Source: DATAXP01 sp963708675
GTDB taxonomy: Bacteria; Planctomycetota; Planctomycetia; Pirellulales; PNKZ01
Length of the DNA stretch: 64,000 bases
Direction: 5' to 3'
Assembly (NCBI GenBank): GCA_963708675.1
Contig: CAVPTO010000003.1
Location: forward strand, 372,001-436,000
Both the position numbers and the translations under genes were made by a program. Below are positions 17,724 to 26,016 of the stretch, in pieces (position 1 is the stretch's first letter; every line of letters starts with the position of its first letter). The notes under the pieces were generated by a model. That model did not search any database and was not told the origin of the DNA. It was given only the letters and a program-made list of their open reading frames with translations.

Positions 17724-18359
17724 TTAAGTTATGCGAACTCGCCGCCCTTCAAGTTTCAATCGCCCTTGGCCGTACAGGCGTAACGCCTCGGGATAGGTCT
17801 CGCACTCGGCGGCGAACACACGCGCGGCGAGCGTGTCGGGCGTATCCTCTTCGAGCACCGGCACGAAGCGCTGCAGAATGATCGGCCCATGATCGTATTG
17901 CTGATCGACAAAGTGCACGGTGCAGCCACTCACCTTCGCGCCGTAGGCAAGCACCGCCTCGTGAACGTGATGGCCATAATAACCGTGGCCGCAGAAGGCG
18001 GGTATCAGCGAAGGATGAATGTTGACGACGCGGCCTTCGAAGTCCGATGGAATCGTCACGAACTTCAAGAAGCCGGCCATGACGACGAGATGCGGATTAG
18101 CCGCCCGACAAGCAGCAAATGTCGTTTCGCTGTAGGCTTCGACTGACGTGTAGTCGCGTGGAGTGACGACGTGCGTTTCGATGCCTGCCTGTTTGGCGAT
18201 GTCGATGCCGCGGGCCTTCGACGTGCTTGAGACCACGACTTCGACACGAGCGTCGAGTTCTTTCGCGGCGATACGCTCAAGCAGATTCGCGAGCGTTCGG
18301 CCGCTGCCCGAAAGGAGCACCGCGAGCCGCAACGGCGAGAAGCGATTGGTTGCGCTCAC
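17724..18359 (-). CDS. purN: Phosphoribosylglycinamide formyltransferase
   Basis: The 211-aa enzyme transfers the formyl group of 10-formyltetrahydrofolate to GAR in purine synthesis. The PurN N-terminus VLLSGSGRTLANLLERI, the catalytic Asn-x-His in VVNIHPSLIPAF, and the Asp in VHFVDQQYDHGPII are all present. The tail is of normal length. Its ATG overlaps the ileS stop by four bases (ATGA, 18356-18359), so translation of the two is probably coupled, which is an unusual pairing. Confidence 0.95.
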   Translation of the reverse strand: MSATNRFSPLRLAVLLSGSGRTLANLLERIAAKELDARVEVVVSSTSKARGIDIAKQAGIETHVVTPRDYTSVEAYSETTFAACRAANPHLVVMAGFLKFVTIPSDFEGRVVNIHPSLIPAFCGHGYYGHHVHEAVLAYGAKVSGCTVHFVDQQYDHGPIILQRFVPVLEEDTPDTLAARVFAAECETYPEALRLYGQGRLKLEGRRVRIT

Positions 18360-21300
18360 GCCTTGATCACTTTCACGTACAGCGACGCGCTTTTGCCAGA
18401 CAGCGAGAGTTCGACAGGATCGACGCCTGGCAACTTGCCGATTGTTACTGAATTCGCTAGCGTTTCGGCGGCGATCGCGTCGGCGTAATCACGTACAGCG
18501 ACGACGATCTCGGGGGCACCGCTGTCGATGGCGACTTCGATGCGATCCGTATACTCGCAACTGATTTCTTTGCGGCGTGTCTGAACGGAATGCACAATTT
18601 CGTTCGCGAAGCCCTCGCCGACGAGTTCCGCGGTGAGCTCCGTCGACAACACGACAACGGCCAACGTTCCTTGCGCTGCTGCCCAGCCGGGCTTCGCCTG
18701 AAGCCGAACCTGCAAGTCCTGCTCGTCGAGCGTGACGTCGCCGCCGGCGAGTATCATCGTCACCTGTTTATCGCCCGCCAGACGAGCGAGAAGCGACGCG
18801 GCATCTGTCTCTGCGAGTGCCTTCTTCAACGCCGGCAACTGCTTTCCGAGCCGCGGCCCCAGACGTTTTAGATCAGGCAGCACGGTGTATGTCACGTACT
18901 GATCGGCCCGCTCGGCAAATTCGACCACCTTGACGTTGAGCTCCTCGCGAATCAGATCGACGTGCGTCGCCAACCATTTGCGATGTTCCTGCTTCGCGAG
19001 AATGATCTCGACCTTCTCGAGTGGCTGACGCACCTTGAGACCCGCGGTCGTACGCGCACCACGACCCAACGACACGATCTCGCGCACGAGCTGCATCTCT
19101 GCGGCCAGCGACTCGTTGACGATCGACGCTTCGGCCGTTGGATAATCGGCCATGTGTACGCTCTCGACCGCGCGACCGTCGGTCGCGGCGACGGCGAGGT
19201 TTTGCCACAAGGCTTCGGCTAAGAACGGAACGAACGGCGCGACGAGCTTCGCTGTCGTGAGCAAGCATTCGTACAACGTCCAATAGGCGTCGAGCTTGTC
19301 GCGATCGCGTTTGTCTTCGCTCCAAAAGCGATCGCGACTGCGGCGGACGTACCAGTTGCTCAAGGCGTCGACCCATTGCGTGATGCGGTCGCACGCGCCG
19401 AAGTTGTCGTAAGCGTCCATCGCCTTCACAACGTCACGGACCGTCCGATGCACTTCGCTCAGAATCCAGCGATCGAGCTCGCCGCGTTCGGCAGGCGGAC
19501 GATACGACTTCCCCTTGGCTAGCACATCCGACTTCAAGTCGTCGACTTTGCCGGTCAACTCGCTGCCGGGATCGAAGCCGTCAATGTTCGCGTAGATCAC
19601 GAAGAAGCTGTAGACATTCCACAGCCGCAAAAGGAATTCTGGGATGCTGTCCTTGATCGCTTGTTCGCTGTAGCGAATGCCCGTCCACGGCGGCTGGTTC
19701 GCGAAGAAGTACCACCTGAGCGCATCAGCCCCGTAACGATCGAAGATCTCGTTCGGCTCGCGGTAGTTCCGCTTGCTCTTCGACATCTTTTGGCCGTCCT
19801 CGCCCAGCATGAGGCCAAGGACGACACAGTTGCGGAAGGGATGCGGATAGGGAACGGGGGTCGGGAGTCGGGATTCAGGATTCGGGGGATGCAGGGCCTT
19901 TGCCTGAATCCCGGCTCCTGAATCCTGACTCCTGCCGCAGAATAGCAGAGTGCTGATGGCGAGCTGCGAGTAGAACCAGCCGCGAGTTTGGTCGATGGCT
20001 TCGCTGATGAAGTCGGCGGGGAATTGCGATGCGAGTTGCTTGTCGCTGCCGGGCTGCTGTGGATAGCCCCATTGGGCGAAGGGCATCGCACCACTGTCGA
20101 ACCAGCAGTCGATGACTTCGCTCACGCGTCGCATCGTACCGCCGCACTTCTTCTCGCATGGATATTCGACCGCGTCGATGTACGGCTTGTGAACCTTGAG
20201 ATCGTCGACGAGCTTCGGATTCGCGGCCTTCGCCTTCGTCCATGCGTCGAGACCGCGAACGCCTGGCTTGGCGGTCAGCTCGTCGTAGCTCGCAATCGCT
20301 TCGCGGTGCTCACACGCATCGCAGGCCCAGATCGGCAGCGGGGTGCCCCAGTAACGCTCGCGCGACAACGCCCAATCAACATTCGTCTCCAAGAAGTTGC
20401 CGAATCGGCCATGCTTGATGTGCTCGGGTAGCCAGTTGATCCGCTCGTTGTTCGCGAGCATTTCGTCCTTGAACTCGCTCGTCTTGATGAACCAGCTTTG
20501 CCGCGGGTACTGAATGAGCGGGTCTTCCTCCGCTCGCCAGCAGAACGGATAGTCGTGCAGGTACTGTTCTTGATGAAAGAGCAGTCCGCGCTTCCTCAAA
20601 TCGCGCGAGATGTCCTTGTCGCAATCCTTTACCCAGCGACCGCGACAGAAGTCAGGGGCTTCGTCGGTGAACTTGCCGTCAGGGGCGACGGCGTTAAGCA
20701 GGGTTGGGATGTAGCTGCTGGGCGCATGAAAATGGATGTCAAGAAGAACCAGCAGAAACAATTTATAGTCATCTTCGCCGAACGCCGGGGCGATATGCAC
20801 GATCCCCGTCCCGGAATCTGTAGTAACAAATTGGCCTTCGACCACGCGCCAATTTCGCAACCAATCGCATGGGTTGCCACTGAGCAATTGCTGTTTGAGT
20901 TTCTCTTCCTCTTTATTCGACGAGTGTTCGTTCGAGTTCCCCCATGATCGCGGGTTTAGGTAGTAACAATCAAACGGCGGAACGTATCGCCGACCGATGA
21001 GCTCGCTTCCCTTAAGCGTTCCCAAGAGGTTCAGCTCGCGGCCGACTTTGCCGCGAATGGTTTCGACGAGGGCGCTAGCGACGATGATCTTGGTGGATGG
21101 CACAATCCCCCCCGGCGACTCGCCGAGGGCTAATGAGGTGTGGACGGCGTCAACGTCCTGAAGGACGGAATACTCCAAGTCCGGATGCACGGCGGCGAAC
21201 TGATTGCTCGGCAGCGTCCAAGGCGTCGTGGTCCAAACAAGCAGCGACTCGTCGGTCGGCTTGCCTTGCTGGTCGAGCAAAGGAAACAACACGTACACGC

Positions 21301-21913
21301 TCGGGTCAGCCACCTCGCGATAACCTTGTCCGACTTCGCCTGCACTGAGGGCGGTGCCTCCTTGGGCCCACCACCAGACGATCTTGTAGCCTTGGTAAAG
21401 CAGGCCGCGATCGAAGAGCTGCTTGAGCGCCCACCACACGCTTTCGACGTAGCTTTGGTGATAGGTGACGTAAGCGTCTTCGAGGTCGACCCAAAAGCCG
21501 ATGCGTCGCGTCAGGCGTTCCCACTCCTGCATGTACCGCCAAACGCTCTGCTGACACTTCTGAATGAACGGCTCAATGCCGTAGGCTTCGATTTCTTCCT
21601 TCGAGTGGATGCCGAGTTCTTTGCAAACCTCGACCTCGACGGGCAGGCCGTGCGTGTCCCAGCCGGCCTTGCGTCGGCAGCGGTAGCCGCGCATCGTCTT
21701 GTAGCGCGGGAACAGGTCCTTGATGGCTCGCGTGAGGCAGTGCCCCGGGTGCGGCATGCCGTTGGCCGTCGGCGGACCTTCGTAGAACACGAACGACCCC
21801 TGCGGCGCAGGACGTTCGAGCGACTTCTCGTAGATGCCCTGATCGAGCCAGAATTGGCCGATTTCGGCCTCAAGCTGCGGGAAATTGACCGAACTGCCGA
21901 CGGGACGAAACAT
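18356..21913 (-). CDS. ileS: Isoleucine--tRNA ligase, type 2 (IleS2-like), with an in-frame repeat insert
   Basis: The 1185-aa class I synthetase charges tRNA-Ile. The HIGH-type motif is HPGH at residues 55-58 and KMSKS is at 709-713. A long editing domain and a C-terminal extension (IEVAIDSGAPEIVVAVRDYA) match the eukaryote-like type 2 enzymes rather than the roughly 940-aa type 1 form. Residues about 662-688 are a Pro/Ser/Gln-rich insert (nucleotides 19850-19930) encoded by a palindromic repeat. It sits between LLFCGR and YPHPFRNCVVLG, just before the KMSKS loop. The native joint would be expected to read roughly STLLFGxxPFxNVVVLG. Confidence 0.95.
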   Translation of the reverse strand: MFRPVGSSVNFPQLEAEIGQFWLDQGIYEKSLERPAPQGSFVFYEGPPTANGMPHPGHCLTRAIKDLFPRYKTMRGYRCRRKAGWDTHGLPVEVEVCKELGIHSKEEIEAYGIEPFIQKCQQSVWRYMQEWERLTRRIGFWVDLEDAYVTYHQSYVESVWWALKQLFDRGLLYQGYKIVWWWAQGGTALSAGEVGQGYREVADPSVYVLFPLLDQQGKPTDESLLVWTTTPWTLPSNQFAAVHPDLEYSVLQDVDAVHTSLALGESPGGIVPSTKIIVASALVETIRGKVGRELNLLGTLKGSELIGRRYVPPFDCYYLNPRSWGNSNEHSSNKEEEKLKQQLLSGNPCDWLRNWRVVEGQFVTTDSGTGIVHIAPAFGEDDYKLFLLVLLDIHFHAPSSYIPTLLNAVAPDGKFTDEAPDFCRGRWVKDCDKDISRDLRKRGLLFHQEQYLHDYPFCWRAEEDPLIQYPRQSWFIKTSEFKDEMLANNERINWLPEHIKHGRFGNFLETNVDWALSRERYWGTPLPIWACDACEHREAIASYDELTAKPGVRGLDAWTKAKAANPKLVDDLKVHKPYIDAVEYPCEKKCGGTMRRVSEVIDCWFDSGAMPFAQWGYPQQPGSDKQLASQFPADFISEAIDQTRGWFYSQLAISTLLFCGRSQDSGAGIQAKALHPPNPESRLPTPVPYPHPFRNCVVLGLMLGEDGQKMSKSKRNYREPNEIFDRYGADALRWYFFANQPPWTGIRYSEQAIKDSIPEFLLRLWNVYSFFVIYANIDGFDPGSELTGKVDDLKSDVLAKGKSYRPPAERGELDRWILSEVHRTVRDVVKAMDAYDNFGACDRITQWVDALSNWYVRRSRDRFWSEDKRDRDKLDAYWTLYECLLTTAKLVAPFVPFLAEALWQNLAVAATDGRAVESVHMADYPTAEASIVNESLAAEMQLVREIVSLGRGARTTAGLKVRQPLEKVEIILAKQEHRKWLATHVDLIREELNVKVVEFAERADQYVTYTVLPDLKRLGPRLGKQLPALKKALAETDAASLLARLAGDKQVTMILAGGDVTLDEQDLQVRLQAKPGWAAAQGTLAVVVLSTELTAELVGEGFANEIVHSVQTRRKEISCEYTDRIEVAIDSGAPEIVVAVRDYADAIAAETLANSVTIGKLPGVDPVELSLSGKSASLYVKVIKA
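19850..19930. repeat. Palindromic GGGAGTCGGGATTCAGG repeat inserted in frame in ileS
   Basis: The plus strand reads GGGAGTCGGGATTCAGGATT early in the stretch and the complementary motif (CCTGAATCCCGGCTCCTGAA) in its second half, so the 81 bases can fold on themselves. They encode 27 residues (SQDSGAG...TPVP) not expected in any aminoacyl-tRNA synthetase. Confidence 0.75.
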
Positions 21914-22021
21914 GCCGATGAATGCGCGTGAGGGACGAGGCGGCGACCATGAAATGACGAACTCGCAAGTAGACCACGATCGTCCCAGTTTTTCAATTCG
22001 CGAGGCTCATGATGAAAACCG

Positions 22022-23092
22022 TCATTCGCCGTGGCATTCGATCGTGCGCATCCGCGATGGAGGCCAATAGATGTACGTGACCACACCGATGAGATGATCT
22101 CGCGGAACTGCATACGGTGGATGCCCCTCAGCGCCAACTTCCCAAAGTCGCGAGTCGCGCGCATGCGTGGAGAAATCACCGAGTACGTAGTACTCGTCAC
22201 CGCCGAGCGTTACGGGGCGCCCCTCGACGCCCCATCGCTCAGGCAAACCGCCGCCGTCTGCGAGATTGTCGTAACGAAGAAACGCCAAACGTGCTGGCTT
22301 AGGCATGATTTCTCCATCAATGGTCACTTCGCCGTCGCGCAACTCGACACGCTCACCGGGAAGGCCCACGAGTCGCATCACGAAGTTCGTTTCCGAATCT
22401 TCCGGAAAGCGGAAAACGATCATGTCCCAGCGCTTTGGTTCCTGCCGCTTGCTGACAACAATGCGGTCGATCATTCGCGGTTCATGCGGTGGCGATGGGT
22501 ATGCTTCACTGTCAATGGCGCGATGACATTCGATACAAATGGCGATTTCTTGCTCAAACGTGAACGGTGGGCGAAGCGAGAACGCTGTCGACTTGCCGCA
22601 GTGCGGGCATGTTCCCCAGATGCTTTCACCGACGAGGGTCGGCATCATCGAGTTCGTGGGGATGCGATACGCCTCGACAAAGCGATCTCGCAAGACATAT
22701 GCGATCGATTGAGGGATTTCCGATAAGACCAACCCCACTACAATCGCGACCAATCCGCGCGTGAATCGATTGCCCCAAAGCCAACGAGGCCGCATGCCGC
22801 ACCGCACGGCATCGACAACGCCTGCGATTCGTACCGAGGCCAAGGTCGCGAGGACCGCGACGATCCAAAAGCCGGAAGCCCAGGCTGTCGCCAAAACTAC
22901 CATAAGTGCCAGAAGAGCGAATGATGCCACGAGCCACACGACGCCTCGCGCGACGTATCCGCACAGGAAGTGACCGAAGCCGTCGAAGAACATGCTCGCG
23001 ACGAAACACGAGATAGGCATTCGCCGGCTGCGGGAATTACCTGCGGTCCCGGTAGCGGCGTCGGTCGCTTGCTGTTCGTCGGATGGAGTCAT
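22022..23092 (-). CDS. Signal peptidase I-like membrane protein (S26) with zinc-ribbon insert and missing catalytic Lys
   Basis: From ATG 23092 the product has 356 residues. Several hydrophobic segments come first (FVASMFFDGFGHFLCGYV; VVWLVASFALLALMVVLATA; ALATLASVRIAGVV region). The S26 serine is in RIPTNSMMPTL. An insert CPHCGK...CIECHR has two Cys pairs, like a zinc ribbon. Box D normally has a Lys-Arg pair before xxGLPG, but here the sequence is NFVMRLVGLPGE, with Met where the general-base Lys is expected. Later boxes (YVLGDFSTHARDSR) are kept. It is either an inactive or mechanistically changed peptidase. An earlier GTG/ATG at 23128 is possible. It is divergent from the DUF1080 gene. 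Confidence 0.85.
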   Translation of the reverse strand: MTPSDEQQATDAATGTAGNSRSRRMPISCFVASMFFDGFGHFLCGYVARGVVWLVASFALLALMVVLATAWASGFWIVAVLATLASVRIAGVVDAVRCGMRPRWLWGNRFTRGLVAIVVGLVLSEIPQSIAYVLRDRFVEAYRIPTNSMMPTLVGESIWGTCPHCGKSTAFSLRPPFTFEQEIAICIECHRAIDSEAYPSPPHEPRMIDRIVVSKRQEPKRWDMIVFRFPEDSETNFVMRLVGLPGERVELRDGEVTIDGEIMPKPARLAFLRYDNLADGGGLPERWGVEGRPVTLGGDEYYVLGDFSTHARDSRLWEVGAEGHPPYAVPRDHLIGVVTYIYWPPSRMRTIECHGE

Positions 23093-23180
23093 CGCTTTCG
23101 CGCCCGCTGTTATTGGATCAGAGCGCAACTATAATAGCCGGGTTGCCGGAACTACATCAAAGCACGCATAAAGACTTGAA

Positions 23181-23864
23181 ATGACCTACCACATGACGAA
23201 ACTTTGGACGCTCGTCGTAGCGATGATTGCCTCGACCGGAATGTCAGTGAACGTCGCCAAAAGTGAAAGCGGCGACGGCGTCACGTTGTTCGACGGCAAG
23301 TCGCTGGCTGGATGGCACAGCGGCACCGATGCGTCGATCGACGACGTCTGGGATGTGCACGATGGCATGATCCATTGCATCGGCAAGAAGGGGCCAAGCT
23401 TGCTCAGCGACGGAGCGTATGCCGACTTCGACTTGTCGTTCGATTGGAAGGTGGCGCCGGGCGGCAACAGCGGGTTCAAGTATCGCGTGGCGACGTTTGG
23501 CAAAAAGACGTTGGGCTGCGAGTACCAGTTGCTTGACGATGCTGGGCACAAGAACGGCAAAGTGCCCGAGACCAGCGCGGGCGCACTCTATGGCCTTTAT
23601 GCGCCGAAGGCCGACAAGCACTTGAACCCAGCAGGCGAGTGGAATCACACGCGAATTGTCGTCCGCGGGACGCACTTCGAGCACTGGCTCAACGGCGAGA
23701 AAGTGGTCGACGTCGATTCCACGAGCGACGATTTCAAAGCTCGCGTGGCCAAGAGCAAGTTCGGCGAGACCGACGGCTTCGCTTCGGGGCGTGACGGGCT
23801 ACTGATGCTGCAGAACCACAACAGCGAAGCGTGGTTCAAGAACTTCAAGCTGAAGGTGCTGTGA
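23181..23864 (+). CDS. Secreted DUF1080 (3-keto-disaccharide hydrolase family) protein
   Basis: The 227-aa protein has an N-terminal signal segment (LWTLVVAMIASTGMSVN) and the DUF1080 signatures FDGKSLAGWHSG, FDLSFDWKVAPGGNSGFKYR and RDGLLMLQNHNSEAWFKNFK. The concanavalin-like fold family is greatly expanded in planctomycetes and includes 3-keto-glycoside hydrolases, acting outside the cytoplasm. ATG 23193 is an alternative start. It converges on the phosphorylase gene, with a long hairpin between them. Confidence 0.9.
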   Translation: MTYHMTKLWTLVVAMIASTGMSVNVAKSESGDGVTLFDGKSLAGWHSGTDASIDDVWDVHDGMIHCIGKKGPSLLSDGAYADFDLSFDWKVAPGGNSGFKYRVATFGKKTLGCEYQLLDDAGHKNGKVPETSAGALYGLYAPKADKHLNPAGEWNHTRIVVRGTHFEHWLNGEKVVDVDSTSDDFKARVAKSKFGETDGFASGRDGLLMLQNHNSEAWFKNFKLKVL

Positions 23865-23874
23865 AAGCAGTAAT

Positions 23875-23953
23875 GGCGAGCGTCGAGGCGTAAGCCCGAC
23901 GTAGATGCGTTCTCGGCGAAGAAAACACGTCGGGCTTCGCCTCGACGCTCGCC
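23875..23953. repeat. Long hairpin between convergent genes (28/27-base arms)
   Basis: Arm 1 (23875-23902, beginning GGCGAGCGTCGAGGCG) and arm 2 (23927-23953, ending CGCCTCGACGCTCGCC) are complementary over 27 bases with one extra base in arm 1. The loop is 24 bases. Its place between two converging genes would suit a bidirectional terminator, or it is a copy of a mobile palindrome. Confidence 0.8.
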
Positions 23954-23967
23954 AACTGGATAGTCGC

Positions 23968-24801
23968 TCACACGCTGCGCGCTTCTTCGCTCAGCACGCC
24001 GGTGATGATCTTCTCGAGCTTCGGCGCTGCTACGGCGGCCGCGGCGAGAATTGAATCCATGTTCGCGGGTTCGAGTGCGTCGGCCAGGCACATGTCGGTA
24101 ATGCACGACAGGCCGAGCACGCGCATGCCTGAGTGAACCGCGACAAGCACCTCGGGCACCGTCGACATCCCGACCACGTCAGCGCCGATCATCCGCAGAA
24201 AGCGATACTCGGCGCGTGTTTCCAGGTTCGGCCCCAGCACGGCAACAAACACGCCGCGATGGACGGGGAACCCTTCGCGCCGACCCACAGCCAACGCACG
24301 TTCGATCAGTTCCGGGGTGTACGGACGGCTCATGTCGGGAAAGCGCGGCCCGAGATGGTCGTCGTTGACGCCGACGAGCGGATTGCCCCCCATCAGATTG
24401 ATCTGGTCGTCGATGACCATCACATCGCCCGAGCGGTAGTACGGGTTCAGCCCACCGCAGGCGTTCGACGCCACGAGCAAATCGGCCCCCAGCGCCTTCA
24501 TCACGCGCACGGGCAGCGTGATCTGCTGATACGGATAACCTTCGTAGGCATGAAACCGGCCATCCATCGCGACGATCGGCAGCCCAGCGAGACGACCGAA
24601 GACGAGTTGCCCGGCATGGCTGATGGCCGTCGACTTCGGGAAGTGCGGAATCGACTCGTAGTCGATGCGAACGGGTTGCTCGATGCGTTCCGAGACGCCG
24701 CCCAGCCCCGTGCCCAGGATCACTCCCGCACGTGGCTGCATCGGGCATCGCGATCGCAAGAACTCGACGGCCTCTCGAATTTTGCCCGCAAGCTCGCGCA
24801 C
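23968..24801 (-). CDS. Purine nucleoside phosphorylase (trimeric PNP family)
   Basis: The 277-aa enzyme has GVILGTGLGGVSERIE at the start, RFHAYEGYP, the SNACGG phosphate/ribose segment, GPNLETRAEYRFLRMIGAD and GMSTVPEV, all typical of the trimeric PNP/MTAP family. The base-specificity motif reads SCITDMC, with Asp where 6-oxopurine-specific PNPs have Asn. That points to acceptance of 6-aminopurines such as adenosine or methylthioadenosine (inference). The start is GTG 24801. Confidence 0.92.
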   Translation of the reverse strand: MRELAGKIREAVEFLRSRCPMQPRAGVILGTGLGGVSERIEQPVRIDYESIPHFPKSTAISHAGQLVFGRLAGLPIVAMDGRFHAYEGYPYQQITLPVRVMKALGADLLVASNACGGLNPYYRSGDVMVIDDQINLMGGNPLVGVNDDHLGPRFPDMSRPYTPELIERALAVGRREGFPVHRGVFVAVLGPNLETRAEYRFLRMIGADVVGMSTVPEVLVAVHSGMRVLGLSCITDMCLADALEPANMDSILAAAAVAAPKLEKIITGVLSEEARSV

Positions 24802-24848
24802 GTACCGTTACCCTTCAAGCGATCCCGCAAAGCGATCGACGCCGAACA

Positions 24849-25310
24849 TTACTCATCGCCGTCTTCGAAGTCCGGAGCGTATTGCCGCACGAGGTCTTGA
24901 TACTCCGGATGATCCCGCAGGCTATCGAGATCGCGATCGCAGAGCAGATATTCGATGTCGTCGTAGCCGAACTCGAGCGCCGTGCGAAGCTCGACGATCG
25001 CTTCGGCCGTTTCGCCGACGAGCGCTAAGCTGCACGCCAGGTTGTACCGCACTACAGCGTCTTCCGGAGCGAGTCGCACCACGCGGCGATCGATCACCAA
25101 AGCGCGATCGTACAGCCCTTTTCGCGTCAGCAGTTCGCCTTGGCAGCGCAAGACGTCGAGGTAGTTCGGTGCTCGACGCAGCACACGATCATAGAAAGCG
25201 ATGTCGAAATCAAGCTGGCTCTGATCGCGAAACTTAGCCAGTCGTTCCTCCGAAAGCACGCAGCCCAGTGGGTCGTAAGCCGTTGACTCTTCCGAAGGGG
25301 GAAACGTCAT
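24849..25310 (-). CDS. Tetratricopeptide-repeat protein
   Basis: From ATG 25310 the product has 153 residues. Two to three TPR-like helical pairs are visible: FDIAFYDRVLRRAPNYLDVL, LYDRALVIDRRVVRLAPEDA and VRYNLACSLALVGETAEAIV, followed by ALEFGYDDIEYLLCDRDLDS, a phrase common at the end of TPR arrays in planctomycetes. It ends in an acidic tail (DFEDGDE). A protein-binding role is likely; the partner is unknown. It lies just upstream of the phosphorylase on the same strand. Confidence 0.8.
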   Translation of the reverse strand: MTFPPSEESTAYDPLGCVLSEERLAKFRDQSQLDFDIAFYDRVLRRAPNYLDVLRCQGELLTRKGLYDRALVIDRRVVRLAPEDAVVRYNLACSLALVGETAEAIVELRTALEFGYDDIEYLLCDRDLDSLRDHPEYQDLVRQYAPDFEDGDE

Positions 25311-25457
25311 GAGGCTGCTCTCCTGGGGTGTCGTTCTTGCAGCGCCGCAACGGCGACGCATCCGCCACAGGTATCTTAGCTCACGTCCGGCGAGCGTCGC
25401 AAGTTGCCGAGCTAGCGTACGTCGATTGTGTCACCGCAACAATTTCTCACCCGAAGA

Positions 25458-25697
25458 TCAGAAATCTTCTTCCTCATCGAATTCGCCGCCGACGTCTTCG
25501 TCTTCCTCGTCGCTGTCCGCGTTTTCCTCTGCGTTCAGTTCTTCTTCGAACTCGCGCAGATCGGTGTCATCTTGTTCAAAGTCCTCGTCGAACTCTTCAT
25601 CGAATTCTTCGAGTTCCATTTCCTGCTCGACCTCGTCTTCGAGGCGAGGGACATCGGCAGGTTGCGGCGGCTTCTGGGGCGTGGGATCGGTCGGCAC
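25458..25697 (-). CDS. Very acidic small protein, 79 aa
   Basis: After a Pro-rich start (MPTDPTPQKPPQPADVPR) nearly every second residue is Asp or Glu, with Phe spaced through the chain (EEFDEEFDEDFEQDD). No domain is recognisable; it should be disordered. The coding frame is clean and ends in EEEDF. Similar acidic tails occur on small planctomycete proteins, but I cannot name a family. The gene could be real or a low-complexity artefact. Confidence 0.5.
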   Translation of the reverse strand: MPTDPTPQKPPQPADVPRLEDEVEQEMELEEFDEEFDEDFEQDDTDLREFEEELNAEENADSDEEDEDVGGEFDEEEDF

Positions 25698-26016
25698 GGC
25701 AGTCGATTTCGTTCAAAAGGTCGGTTCAGTGGAACGCAACTTGTTATCGAACGTTTTCGCGGTTGTCAAGCAAGGCGAAGGCTGGCATTTCACGATCACG
25801 GTGAAGTTATCGTCCATTATACGCCGCCACACACCTCGTGTGGACTTGTCGCCGTGCTCCCATTGGCCCGCCGCAGCTTTCGCGCCGCTTGGAGACAGGC
25901 ATCGAGCACGATACGATAGCGTTTCGTTTTGTCGGCGAGCCGGAAGCGTCATCGACCGAACTCGAGCACCGTGCCTCGAACTCACATTTTTTCACCCTCG
26001 CGAAGTGTTTTGCCCG
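25698..26016. other. Intergenic region between divergent genes, 319 bases
   Basis: This stretch separates the acidic-protein gene (leftward) from the cyclo-ligase gene (rightward). Long open frames cross it on both strands, but none has a ribosome-binding site, composition or motif to support it. I see no strong repeat or terminator in it. Confidence 0.5.

Noticed and set aside
25309..26016. A 236-codon N-terminal extension of the cyclo-ligase
   Set aside because: Ser/Arg-rich and antisense to the acidic-protein gene; ATG 26017 gives the usual length and start of the family.
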